Source of the DNA: Picocystis sp. L7
Lineage: Eukaryota > Chlorophyta > Picocystophyceae > Picocystales > Picocystaceae
DNA length: 64,000 nucleotides
Assembly: GCA_020975725.1 (NCBI GenBank)
Contig: QXJR01000018.1
Coordinates: forward strand, 558,001 to 622,000
Reading direction: 5' to 3'
The notes beneath the pieces are model-generated. The model worked only from the letters and a program-made list of their open reading frames with translations. It was not told the origin of the DNA and did no database searches. The position numbers were made by a program, and so were the translations under genes. Every line of letters begins with the position of its first letter. The first letter of the stretch is position 1. Shown one piece after another: positions 31,935 to 41,900 of the stretch.

Positions 31935-32676
31935 CCATCGGTCAGCTCTGCACCGCACGTCTCCGCCTCGTCCCAGGACAGGCGGCGGCTCCCTTCCATC
32001 CGTTCGTTTTCTTCCTCCATCTTCCTCCGGTCGACCGCCTTTCGATCCCAGGATCCCTTGCACGCCTTCCTCTTCCTCCCAGGGCTCCCGTGCACGCACC
32101 TGACGCGCTCTGGCATGGTGTTTTCGGCTGCGAAAGCGCGTTGGCGGTGGGTGCCCGATGCGCAACGACTGAGCGAGCGATGGCGTCGGGACGCTCGAGA
32201 GGGAAGGGAGGGGGAGGGCGAGCCGCCATCCTCCTCCACGGGAGACGTTCCCGAACGGGGTCGAATGGACGGAGGTGATGCGGGCATCGAGGGGAGGAGC
32301 CCTTGTCGCCCGATGAGGATCCTCTTCGGGAATCGTCGTAGAGGAACCGATATAGGCCAGGGTTTTTCGATGAAAATCGCCTCGATGTTCGTGTGGTGTC
32401 GAGGATCTCGTCCGGGTTCCCCACGCCATCAATACCTTTCCCTTCCTTTCGCAGTTCGGTTCGATCGTCCATCGAGATCTCCAGCTTCGGTGAGAAAGGG
32501 GGAATGGACCGGGGACAGACCGGTTCCTTCCCTTCTATCCCAACCGGACAGAAGGGAGGCACGCCTTTCGGGTTTTCCCGATCCCCTCCTTTTCTCCCTT
32601 TCCCTTGGGCCCAGTCGATCCGACCCGCTGTGCTGCAGACGTACCGAGCACGTGCGCGACACGTGCGTGCTGGGCC
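31935..32676. promoter_or_regulatory. Divergent region between eL33 and tafazzin
   Basis: About 740 bases with no gene. It contains a near-match to the recurring motif, CATCAATACCTT, near 32427, and several TCGAT cores (for example 32459-32480). CT-rich tracts lie near 32590. Confidence 0.4.
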
Positions 32677-34105
32677 ATGCCTGGACATCCGGCCGTGGCT
32701 CCGGCCCTGCAGAAGTACAAGGAGCTGCTGCTGAAGCTCAAGGGAAGCCGATTCGTGGACGAAAGGGCCTGGTGGGTGCGCGAAGAGCGATGGACGGAAG
32801 GACGACACGAGGTCTGGAGAACGACGATGGAAAAGACGTGCTGACTCGCGAGGACGTGGATGGGATGTCCGTGCGTGGAAGGACAGGCAGCTGCACCTAC
32901 AAGCCAAGGAAAAAAGGGAAGAACTGCGAGAAGCGGCGCAAGATGCCGTCGTGCGCGTGTTCCAAGGCAACACCGTCTACCAGAGGTTTCGGGAAGGGGT
33001 CCTTCGAGGCCGTGCTGCGGTGGCCAAGCGGAGACAAGCCGTCGCCAACCTACTGCCGAACAGAAAAGGATATGCACACGCCAGAAACCTAGAACAAATG
33101 GCCGGAAAAAACAACGCACTGCACAACCTGCTCCGAAGCGCGACGCTGGCCGCCGTGGGTGGAGCCTCGAGGTTCTTCATGCTCCACCTCAACAACACCC
33201 ACGTGCAAGGAGCCGAACATCTGAACCAGGCGCTGCTGCACAGGAAGCAAGGTCAAGCGCTTATCACCGTGTCCAATCACGTGGCCGCCATGGACGATCC
33301 TTTGGTGTCGGCAGCCATTGTTCCGCCCGAGGTCATCATCGACCGGGACCAGCTTCGGTGGACCCTGTGCGCCACCGATCGTTGCTTCAAAAGTCCGATG
33401 GTGTCTTCCTTCTTCAGGACGGTCAAAGTGCTACCCGTGGAAAGGGGTGCAGGTCTCGAGCAAGCGGGCATGCAAGTGGCGTACTCGAGGATCCAGAGAG
33501 GCGATTGGGTCCACATTTTCCCGGAAGGAACGCGATCGAAGGACGGAAGCATTGGGAAGGTGAAGCGTGGTGTCGGCAGGATGGTTGCTGCTGCAGACAT
33601 CCCTCCCGTCGTGGTGCCTTTCGTCCACAGCGGGATGGAAAACGTCATGCCGAAGGGATCCTTGTTTCCACGCACCGGACAGACGGTCAAGGTGGTGGTC
33701 GGGGAGCCCATACCCGTGGACGATCTATTGCGCAGCCACTCGCTGGGGATGACCACGGCCGAGGAGCTGTTCGAAGGGGTGGCGAGCCGGGTGGAGTTTG
33801 CCATGTGCACGCTTCGTGCGAGGTTGGAGGATCGACCGTCGGACCTTCCCGTTGCGGAGGCGACGCCCGCTGCTCGCACGCATCTCCGTCGATACGAGGT
33901 GCGCTCGTCTGGGCCGTGGAAGAGCTCTGCATCGGTTCTCTTCGGTGGTTGGCGCCTTCCTTCTGCGACGGGTGCGGCACGGGAGGCCTTGGTCGGGCTA
34001 TCGGATCTCGTCCGAGACGGCGCCATGCGGCGTGCGAGCCAGCGGATGTTGGATCGACACCAGGCACGTAGCACTTCCTTGCTCACACGCGCAGTCCTGG
34101 ATTGA
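32677..34105 (+). CDS. TAZ: Tafazzin-type acyltransferase
   Basis: A phospholipid-lysophospholipid acyltransferase; tafazzins remodel cardiolipin in mitochondria and plant relatives acylate lyso-phospholipids. A first exon from 32677 joins a long second exon ending at 34105. Two GT-AG solutions keep frame: 32771/32887 (438 codons) or 32775/32882 (441 codons). The PlsC domain carries the H-x4-D motif in NHVAAMDDP near residue 161, then the tafazzin-specific LRWTLCATDRCFKSP and SSFFRTVKVLPVERG, and WVHIFPEGTRS near residue 242, followed by VPFVHSGMENVMPKGSLFP. The N-terminal 90 residues are charged and helical; the last 120 have no known domain. AATAAA is at 34163. Confidence 0.9.
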
Positions 34106-34162
34106 GACCGCCGCGGTGGTCGCGTGGTCTCCATGCCCATCCCCATCCGACCGCCGGGGAAG

Positions 34163-34168
34163 AATAAA
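34163..34168 (+). terminator. Poly(A) signal of tafazzin gene
   Basis: AATAAA 57 bases after the stop codon. Confidence 0.55.
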
Positions 34169-34369
34169 CTCTCGTGGCTTGGTGTGCCCAGTCCCCCACT
34201 CCCCTCTCCCTCGTGGAAGGTGGGACCTTCCTCCCTGCCCACCGCACCCCCGCGACCCGACGAGGGTCCTCCCCCTTCGCACCCCTTCGTTCCTCCGCGG
34301 GTCGAGGCGAAGGCGGGGTCGAAGGACCTTCCCTCTCTCCCCCCCCCACAAACACAAGAAGGGGGGTTG

Positions 34370-34449
34370 CCCTTCTCCCCTTCTCTTCTCCCCTTTCCTT
34401 CTCCCCTTCTCCCCTTTCCTTCTCCCCTTCTCCCCTTTTCTTCTCCCCT
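34370..34449. repeat. Pyrimidine-rich CCTTCTCC repeat
   Basis: Eighty bases of near-tandem CCTTCTCCCC/CTTTCCTT on the plus strand, in the 720-base gap 34106-34825 between tafazzin and the CHCHD2-like gene. The rest of that gap holds no recognised gene and includes an A-rich patch at about 34670-34690. Confidence 0.8.
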
Positions 34450-34825
34450 GGTCCCACCTCGGACGTGTACGGTTGGAACGGACACACACACACATTCGAG
34501 AAGGATCCCACACGTGGTGCCGACACACGCGCGAACAGCATGAGCCGCAGACGATCCGGAGGTGCGTGGAGAGGATCTGGGAAGGGATACCAGGACGGAC
34601 GAGACACGTGGAGGCAGAAAGAAACGGATCCCCATGGAGAAAACAAGAGAAACGAGACTGACGGGGAAAAATAAAAACAAAAAAAACGACGTGCGATGGA
34701 AACGATACGGTCCGGATGCACGCGTGCGTGCGATTTCTCCGAATCCTCCTCGAATCGGACGAAACCTTGCGTCGCAACGGGAACGCAAATGAACGGACGC
34801 GACGTGGTTGATCGCGGACGTGGCG

Positions 34826-35424
34826 ATGGATCCCCGACGCAACGTGTCCTCGCGACCGTCGGTGGGACCGTACACGCGTGCCAACAGCCTCCCGCTCGTC
34901 CTCCAGGTCGTACTCGACTTCGAGAGCGAACCCGTCGCCGTACTCGTCGTCTGGAGTGCAACGCACGCAAGCCGCTCCTCCGCCGACCTCCGCGCAAGGA
35001 CAAGCCCCTGGGCTGCTCGGAAGCATCGCTGGAATGGTGGGCCAAGGTACGTAGCACGATCCGCAATCCTGGCACACGCGCGCCTGAAGGCCAAAAAAGC
35101 CCAAAACAAACTTTCCTGGCGATAGCATGCGATCAGGGATGGTGCTGACACGGGCGCGGCTTCGTCCGACGTGCAACAGGTATGGCGTGGGGGACCGGAT
35201 CCGCGATCGCCAATCGAGCCGTGGATTCTGTGGCAGGACCACGCCAGATCGAGCATGTGCACTCCCAGCCAGAGGCCGCGCCAGCCCAAGCGTCTTATGC
35301 GGGTGAGACCTGCGCCAACCAGCAAAAGGCGTTCTTGGACTGCATGGAGGCGAACAGCGGGGAGATGTCCAGATGCCAATACTACTTTGATGTGATGCAG
35401 CAGTGCAAGGCCGGCTTCAATTGA
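34826..35424 (+). CDS. CHCHD2/MIX17-like twin CX9C mitochondrial protein
   Basis: A small protein of the mitochondrial intermembrane space imported by the Mia40 system; relatives influence respiratory-chain function. Proposed exons 34826-34857, 34907-35046 and 35180-35424 give 138 residues. The second join (CAAG|GTACGT ... CAACAG|GT) is firm: it produces GLLGSIAGMVGQ-GMAWGTGSA, the Gly-rich helix of the family, followed by AIANRAVDSVAGPR. The C-terminal CHCH domain has two C-x9-C pairs, CANQQKAFLDC and CQYYFDVMQQC. The first exon is tentative: it needs a 49-base intron with a good pyrimidine tract and gives MDPRRNVSSRP, like the basic N-termini of relatives. The N-terminal third is Ser/Pro rich. 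Confidence 0.85.
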
Positions 35425-36210
35425 ACGTTCCTCAGAGACGACCGGCCCCGTTTGACTGATTTTTGAACAGACGGGCAGCCGAGGGAAACGTCGACGAAAT
35501 TCATGCCCGAGTGTGTGGTACGAAGAACGTCTGAAACGCCCGATGTATACCTCTTGCATAAGATTTAATGAATGAAAGGCTGTCACTGTACAAAACCGTA
35601 TCGCCATGATGTTCAAAGTCTCGTTATCCACTCCCGTCCGAAACCTCCTCGTCTGTGTGCTGCAAAGTTTTCTCTCAGGGTCACCATGGAAACGAAGCGG
35701 GAGGGGCAGGTCAAGTTCGCGGCAAGTTCGATGAGTCTTTGACGAGCACTTGTCCAATCGAAAATACCACGGGGTCACATCGACCAATCCCTCCTACCAC
35801 GCACACTTGCCTGAGTTTGATTCTGAAGCAACGGAATTGATAGGGACGAGGAAACTGCTGAGAAGTTGATAGAATGGCCGTGTACCAAGAACAAGAAGGC
35901 AAAGTTTGACAGCAAGCCAGCTTGAGAAAGAAAATGGACGCATATGTGCATTGGGAAAGGGGAGACCCTGGCCTGCGGTAAAGGCCCTTCCAGGCATCCA
36001 GCTTGGATTTTCACATGACTTTGTGGTGCAGGGTCAAGCGAAGCAGGAGAAATGGCTCCGGTGCAATTCTTGCACCATAACCTGCACACGCAAGGCAGTG
36101 GTGCTACGGTGCTAACTTGTAGATGGGATGGCGATCATGAAGGACCTCCCATCCTTTGATGCTTATTGAAGGTGATGTTCGTGAAGTCTCTCGGCTTTTG
36201 TGCTTGCCTG
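35425..36210. other. Stretch without recognised gene
   Basis: About 790 bases downstream of the CHCHD2-like gene. Only short open frames on both strands; nothing recognisable. Confidence 0.5.
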
Positions 36211-36513
36211 CTAGCGGTGAGTCCCATGTAAAAACCCCGCATTCAGGAAGACCCGGGGGGTCATTGCGATCGTGCAATGCACGGTGGGGACTCTTTCATC
36301 ACACCTCGCAGTCCGTCTGGGTCCAACTCCATTGAGCAGGTATTCCGCATGCCCGAAATGAAAGTCAATCTTGCAGGTATCCTCAACATGCCCCCCCTCA
36401 AAAGGAAACGAAGTGCCATCAAGTATTGAAGAAGCGTATCGGGGATTGTTGACCTGGTCAAACCAAATGTTGAGCTGCAACTTGGACCGCTTAACTCCAG
36501 GTGTGGCTGCCAT
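36211..36513 (-). CDS. Possible exon of an unrecognised gene
   Basis: An open frame of 100 codons whose first 65 residues look protein-like, with varied composition and few low-complexity runs (for example KLQLNIWFDQVNNPRYASS and HVEDTCKIDFHFGHAEYLL). I recognise no family. If it is real, it may be a downstream exon of the frame at 36677-37129 on the same strand, but no splice join was verified. It could equally be remnant or non-coding DNA. Confidence 0.25.
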   Translation of the reverse strand: MAATPGVKRSKLQLNIWFDQVNNPRYASSILDGTSFPFEGGHVEDTCKIDFHFGHAEYLLNGVGPRRTARCDERVPTVHCTIAMTPRVFLNAGFLHGTHR

Positions 36514-36676
36514 GACTCACGGGGCATGGAATGGGCCATATTCAAGCTGTTCACGAGCATGAACCACATCATGGACTCGTTCTTTGCATGCATGCGAAGG
36601 ATAGACAATCACGTCTAGACCCAAGGCTAGCCCTACACTTGAGCAAGAGGACTTTGATTCTCTTGCTGCCCGGATG

Positions 36677-37129
36677 TCAAGGCAAGGGGCTGCACCACCG
36701 TGCACTGGACAGGGATGGTCCGTGAGTTTCCATCATCAGGGTCTTCGATAGGTGGAGAGGAAGGACACGAAAACTCCGGGCTTGACGAGGCGTTTCTTCC
36801 CACAGGATCTCGTCAGCAGTTGAAGGAGAACCTTTTTTAGGGAAGCCTTCCACGCGCTCAAAAATTCCAGCCGCTTGAAGATGGCGAGGGAACTGGAGGA
36901 GCTGCACCACGATGATGTGTCCAACTTTGGACAGGTCCTTTCTGGGAAACAAAGCACTGTCGGGACGGAACGGATCGTCCGGGACGGGCAGAAGCGGCAA
37001 GATGCGGACGGTTGAATGGGCGTATGCATTGAAATTCTTCCGGTGTACGCGTCGTTGTTTACGACGGGCAACTGGATCGTTTGGTCGCGTCGGGCTCCAA
37101 GTGCATTCGTCCACACGAACATGAATCAT
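36677..37129 (-). CDS. Possible first exon of an unrecognised gene
   Basis: An open frame of 150 codons on the minus strand that starts about 80 bases downstream of the ATP synthase epsilon poly(A) signal. Two overlapping minus frames are open here, so coding status is unclear. The segment around HIIVVQLLQFPRHLQAAGIF is the most protein-like. No known motif was seen. Confidence 0.2.
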   Translation of the reverse strand: MIHVRVDECTWSPTRPNDPVARRKQRRVHRKNFNAYAHSTVRILPLLPVPDDPFRPDSALFPRKDLSKVGHIIVVQLLQFPRHLQAAGIFERVEGFPKKGSPSTADEILWEETPRQARSFRVLPLHLSKTLMMETHGPSLSSARWCSPLP

Positions 37130-37209
37130 CCGTTTACAGGCGGAGGCATCGTCCGTTTCGAACCACGGTCTCGGACCATTCTCCTAGGAGTGGACGTGCC
37201 ACGTCCCGG

Positions 37210-37215
37210 TTTATT
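37210..37215 (-). terminator. Poly(A) signal of ATP synthase epsilon gene
   Basis: AATAAA on the minus strand, about 20 bases after the proposed stop codon. Confidence 0.55.
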
Positions 37216-37233
37216 CCTTGCCTGCAGCTTCTG

Positions 37234-37774
37234 TCAGGTCGGTGACGACTGTGGCGTTGGTTCCGTCGAGCGTGGTTTTCGAACGTCAGTCTCGTGGCAC
37301 TCGTCGGTCGGTTCTCGTTTTCGTGCAGGCATCGTTTCTTTCGGGAAGCTTCGAGGCTTGGCTTCCACCGCACGGAGGAACAACTGCACGTCCACGTGCG
37401 CGTCCTCGGGCGTCGAAACCGCGGTGCGGACGAGAAAACCCTCGTGGGACGCCGTCTTCCACCTTCTTCTCGGGCGTTCGGACGTGCGACGCCTTTCCGC
37501 GAACCTCCATCTCCCTTTTCCGTCCCTTGGACGGCGCAGCACGCGTTTCTCGCGTCCTCCTTTCCCTTTTCGCTCGTGTGATGGCGCACGCACCTTGCTT
37601 GTCCATCTTCCCTTCCTTCCAGAACGCCGAGCGGTAGTACACCTGCTCTCTCGCCTTGGCGGCGGTTCGATGGGGTTCTTTGAGTGCTGCACGCACCATA
37701 TCTGCGCACAGGTTCGCGTACTTGATGTACGACATGCCGGCAAGGCGCCAATACGCCGATGCGTTCGCGGCCAT
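37234..37774 (-). CDS. ATP5F1E: Mitochondrial ATP synthase F1 epsilon subunit
   Basis: The small central-stalk subunit of mitochondrial F1-ATPase. Exon 1 (37594-37774) encodes 60 residues matching the family: SAYWRLAGMSYIKYANLCAD, then MVRAALKEPHRTAAKAREQV and the W-x-EGK near its end. The donor GTGCGT follows at phase 1. The second exon is tentative: an acceptor at 37314 would give exon 37234-37313, keep frame, and add 26 residues ending STEPTPQSSPT, a Pro/Ser tail. Relatives are about 70 residues, so 86 would be slightly long. An AATAAA soon after the stop supports the 3' end. It is divergent from YIPF6. Confidence 0.85.
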
Positions 37775-38110
37775 CGCGTCGGTGTCGGTTCTCTCTCTCT
37801 CTCGCACGTCTGGAAGCCCTCCCGACCCCCCTCAACCCCGGATCGATACCTCTTCCCGAAGATCTCGTACGCACATCGATACCTCTCGTCCCTCGGATCT
37901 CGATCCCCCATCGCGATCTCGACCGCGGATGATCGCGATACTGGATCGAGACCTTCCCCCTCGGCCTGTGTTCTTCCCTCGATCCGGGGGAGGGGAGACG
38001 CGCCCTGTCCCCTGCCTGTCTGTCTCCCACTGTGTCTGTGTGTGAGTGAGGGTTCGTTTGGGAGGGAGGAAGAGAGCAACGCGATCCGATCGAGGCATCG
38101 AAGCACGACC
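37775..38110. promoter_or_regulatory. Divergent promoter of ATP5F1E and YIPF6 with ATCGAT motifs
   Basis: ATCGATACCT at 37842-37851 and CATCGATACCT at 37874-37884 are reverse complements of the AGGTATCGATG motif seen upstream of DPM1/TFIIA-gamma. GGATCGAGACCTT near 37942 is a near copy. Only 336 bases separate the two ATGs. Confidence 0.55.
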
Positions 38111-38856
38111 ATGGCGAAGGAAGAGAGCACTCAGGTGCGTGCGGGAGGGAGGCGATGGCGAGACAGGGAAGGAACGGACGTGCTGACGTAGAAGGAAAGC
38201 AGCTGTTCGTGGACGAACCCTCGGACGGCAGGCGCAACCCGACGACCAGCCGGACCTACGGCTCCATCCCGTCCGGAAGCGGGAACGAAAGCCGTCCTGG
38301 GTTCCTAGGAAACGAATTCGTGGACAGCACCTTGGACGAAAGCGTGTGGGAGACCTTGAAACGAGACCTGGTGCGCGTGGGAAGGAACCTCAAACAAGTG
38401 CTGCTGCCCGCCGCAGCCCAGGACGAAACGCACCAGACGCTCCGAGACTGGGACCTGTGGGGACCGCTCGTGTTCGTGCTCGTGCTGTCCAGCGCACTCT
38501 GCATCGGAGCGTCGCACCCGTCCACGGTCTTCGCCGTCGTGTTCGTCATCGTGTCCATGGGCGCAGTGGTGCTCACCGCCAACGTGCAGCTGCTGGGTGG
38601 ACACATCATCTTCTTCCAGTCCCTCTGTGTGCTGGGATACTGCCTCTTCCCGCTGAGCCTGGCAGCCATCGCAAGCATCTTCCTGCACAACAAAGTGGCC
38701 AGGATGGTCGTCGTGGCCGGGGCGGTCTTCTGGGCCGCCTCCGCAGCCTTGCCTTTCATAGGTTCCTCCGTGCCAGACACCAGAAGGGTGCTGGCAGTCT
38801 ATCCCCTCCTGCTGCTCTACACGTGCCTGGCCTGGCTCACGCTGGTGAAGTCCTGA
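38111..38856 (+). CDS. YIPF6: YIPF6/Yip4-family Golgi membrane protein
   Basis: A Yip1-domain protein of the Golgi and ER-Golgi vesicles, thought to work with Rab GTPases in trafficking. Exons 38111-38134 and 38200-38856 give 226 residues; the 65-base intron is GTGCGT...GGAAAG. The cytosolic N-terminus has DSTLDESVWETLKRDL and VLLPAAAQ, typical of YIPF6, then RDWDLWGPLVFVLVLSSALC. Five hydrophobic segments follow to the C-terminus. AATAAA at 38895. It is convergent with SEC31 (137 bases apart). Confidence 0.92.
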
Positions 38857-38894
38857 ACCCAGACGTGCGGAGTGCAGGCGCGGTTTCCGCGGGA

Positions 38895-38900
38895 AATAAA
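38895..38900 (+). terminator. Poly(A) signal of YIPF6
   Basis: AATAAA 39 bases after the stop codon. Confidence 0.55.
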
Positions 38901-38992
38901 CGATCTGCCGTATCACAGGACGAGCGTGTGCTCGAAGGAAAGGGAAGATGGAACAATTCTGCTGGCATTACAACCGAGGCGTTCTACGCAAC

Positions 38993-41900
38993 TCATCGTA
39001 GGGAAGATCCGGTTTTAATCAACCTTTTCAAGGCCGTCAGCCAGGCGCTGCATTCGTCCCAATCTGACGTCGTCATCCCCACCTGTATGTGACTGGCCGC
39101 TGCAAAATCGCCCGAGTCCAACGCATGGCAGAGGTCCCTTAGCTTCGCACAAACTTTGTTGGAAACGTCGCCGCTGTTCAAGGAATAAAAGAGAACGGCC
39201 AAGCGCTTGCTGTTGTCCTCCATTTCCCGCTTCTTGATCGGATTCGAGGCGGTTACTGCAGAGCAGTTCCTGTACAGGGCGCTGAGCGACCTCACAACGC
39301 CCTGCATCTCCTGCGGAACACTGCCCGTGTCCACAGTCTCCAAAGTCAGGCCCTTGGGTGGGCCCGTGGGTTTTGATGGAGCGGCTGGAGAGCGGGGTGT
39401 GGTTGCTGGCGAAACGTTGGTGGGATGCATGGCTGCCTGTGCTGGGGGCGCGACCTGACTGGCGGTGGGCACAAACTGCGACGTTGGATGGACTGGCGCC
39501 GGGGTCTTTTCCACAGCTGGGGCCGTGGGCACGAACATGGACGGCGCTTGGCTAGGCATGCTTGGCGGTGCTGCCGGAGCCGGTTGCTGTGGCTGGTAGG
39601 CTTGCGGTTGCGGTGCACCCCCGTACGAAGGCTGCCCAGGCGCGGCGGATGGCTGCTCTTGGTGGTATGCCATTTGCGGCGAATATGCCGTAGCTGGTGG
39701 CTGGTACACTTGCTGCTGGGTCCCGTAAGCCTGTGTGGGTTGTTGGTATGCTGGGTTGTAGCTGGCGGGCTGATAATTCTGCTGCGGTTGGTACGCCGGT
39801 TGTGCCTGATATGCTGGGGGCTGGTAGCCGCCAGTGGGTGCGTACTGGCCCGCATGAGGAGCAGACGTCGTGGGCACTGTCTGGGCTGCAGCTGGAGGGA
39901 CCTGCGGTGCCGCTGGAGCTACCCCTTGCGGCTGCTGATTCCCACCCTCTGAGGGTGCGCTCGCTTCCAGTTGTCCGCTCCTGTAGATTCTATCTTTCAA
40001 AATACCGATCTCGCTCTCGGGTCCGAAGTTGCCTGGCAACATATTCAGATAATCCAGAGCCACCTTGGCATGCCCTTGCGATGCCAGAATCTCACCATAG
40101 GCAGCCACCAAGCCGCTGAGTCTGCTACATGCACCTTCCTGACTGCTAGCCATTCCTAAAACTACAGACTTTTCAATCAAGTCCTGAACGAGATCCATGT
40201 TCTCTCTGAAGTTTGAAGGCAGCTTAGAACACCAAGATGTCACAGTGTCGTCGACGTTACCAGAGCAAATGGAGCAAAGTGTCGCAGCATGGCAAAGGTT
40301 TGCAGCCCATAATCGTTGTGCAAGGGCATCACAAAGGCCTGTCCATTTTTCACCCTTTGCGTACGTGCACAGCATCGCCAGCGTCTCTCTCCATCCCTCT
40401 ACTGGTCTTGTTTGCACAAGCCCCTCCAGCTCTGAGTCCATCAGCGCTTTCAAAACGCTCATGTAGGGTCGTGGGGATCGCCTCATACATTCTTTCTTCG
40501 TGCTGAAAGCTAATTCTTCCCCACCGAGAGGAGCAATGATCAGCGCGTCCGCCAAGCGTCCGGAAGCTAGGCAGGTTGCCACGGCACCTTCAAAATCGCC
40601 AACCATGATTGCTTGGTTCAGCTTCTCGTCCGAACCGTCCGACGACCGCTTCTCGGGAATGATGGCTTCGGGGGTGCTCTCAAGCTTTGGCGCCGCTGGT
40701 TTCGGCTGACTCTTCGCAACTGGGGAGGGAAGGTTGTCGAAGAAGGAATCTGGGTCTCCCTCTTCCACCGGAGAGACGGGAGCTCCGATCTCGGCTCCTT
40801 CGCTGATCGTTGCGCTGTCCAACTGCGCAGCCACTTCCTCTTCGCTTGTATCCCTCACGGGTGCCGGTTCAAATCCAAGCACACCCAAAAGTCCCTTACG
40901 TGCGTCTTCCGCAAACAGGTTCTTCATAAAAGTCCATGTTTCTTGCTCTTCTTCGTCCGCTCCAGCCGCAGCTTTTACATCGCAGAAGCTCAGGAGGGTC
41001 GCTTTGTCCGCCCCTTTGATCGCCTCTTCAAACTGCACCGATCTATCCACCAAGTCAGAGTCTGTGGTCACCGTCCTCAGGGAGACGCTGGGCGCGGCCT
41101 GAAGCTTTCCAGATTCTCCGTAGGTGTTCGCAACCGAGACGACCTTGCCCCCAAAGCCAAACGATACGGCGCTGGGCTTTCGCATCCAGCTCGGCGGCGT
41201 CTTCATGCCTGTCATGGCCCCTCCTGCGCCACCTCCTGCGAGGCCTTCACCCGGGGCTTGAAGGTCCATGACGTTGTACAGCTCCACCTTGCCATCAAAC
41301 GACGAAGCCGAGAATATGCCCGGCAGGGTTGGGGACCACTGCACGTCGAAGTACCAGTTGCTTTCGGAAGCCAGTTCGCACAGGATATCTCCGTTGGCGC
41401 TGCCCCAACAGATGACGCGATTGTCCTTGCCGCAGCTGAGCAGGAGGGAGGGATCGTGGGGGCACCAGGCCAGGCTGAGCACCCCTTTCTGGTGTCCGAC
41501 GAATTCTCGGACGGGGGAGATGGAGTTCCTCAGGTCCCAGACCTGCAGGGAAGGTGCGCGATCGTCGTCGCTGGCCACGATCAGTTGGGTGGCCACTTCC
41601 GGGTTCCACTGCAGGGCGGAGCACCTCCTCTTTCCGTTTGGATCGGTGAAGCTGATCACTGGTTTTTGTCTTTTCAGGTCCCAGACCACCGTGGTTCCGC
41701 TGGTGCTGGTGGAGGCCAGGATGTGTTGCACCTTGTTGTTCCACTGGAGGAAGGTGGTTTCTCCGGGTGCGTTTTCATTCGCGGATCCGTTCTTCAAGGC
41801 GGGATAGAGCGAAGGTTTTTTGGGCGTGGCGAGGTCCCAGATGCAGATCTCTGCGTCCGCGGATCCCGAGGCGAGTAGGTTGGTGGTGCATGGGTTGAAC

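Noticed and set aside
31665-33092. Plus-strand open frame of 475 codons
   Set aside because: It covers the antisense of eL33, an intergenic region and the wrong frame of tafazzin; no recognisable domain.
33277-35787. Minus-strand open frame of 836 codons
   Set aside because: It lies opposite the tafazzin and CHCHD2-like exons and has the Arg/Ser/Pro-rich look of an antisense shadow of GC-rich coding DNA.
37016-38191. Plus-strand open frame of 391 codons
   Set aside because: It is antisense to the ATP synthase epsilon gene and has no protein-like motif.
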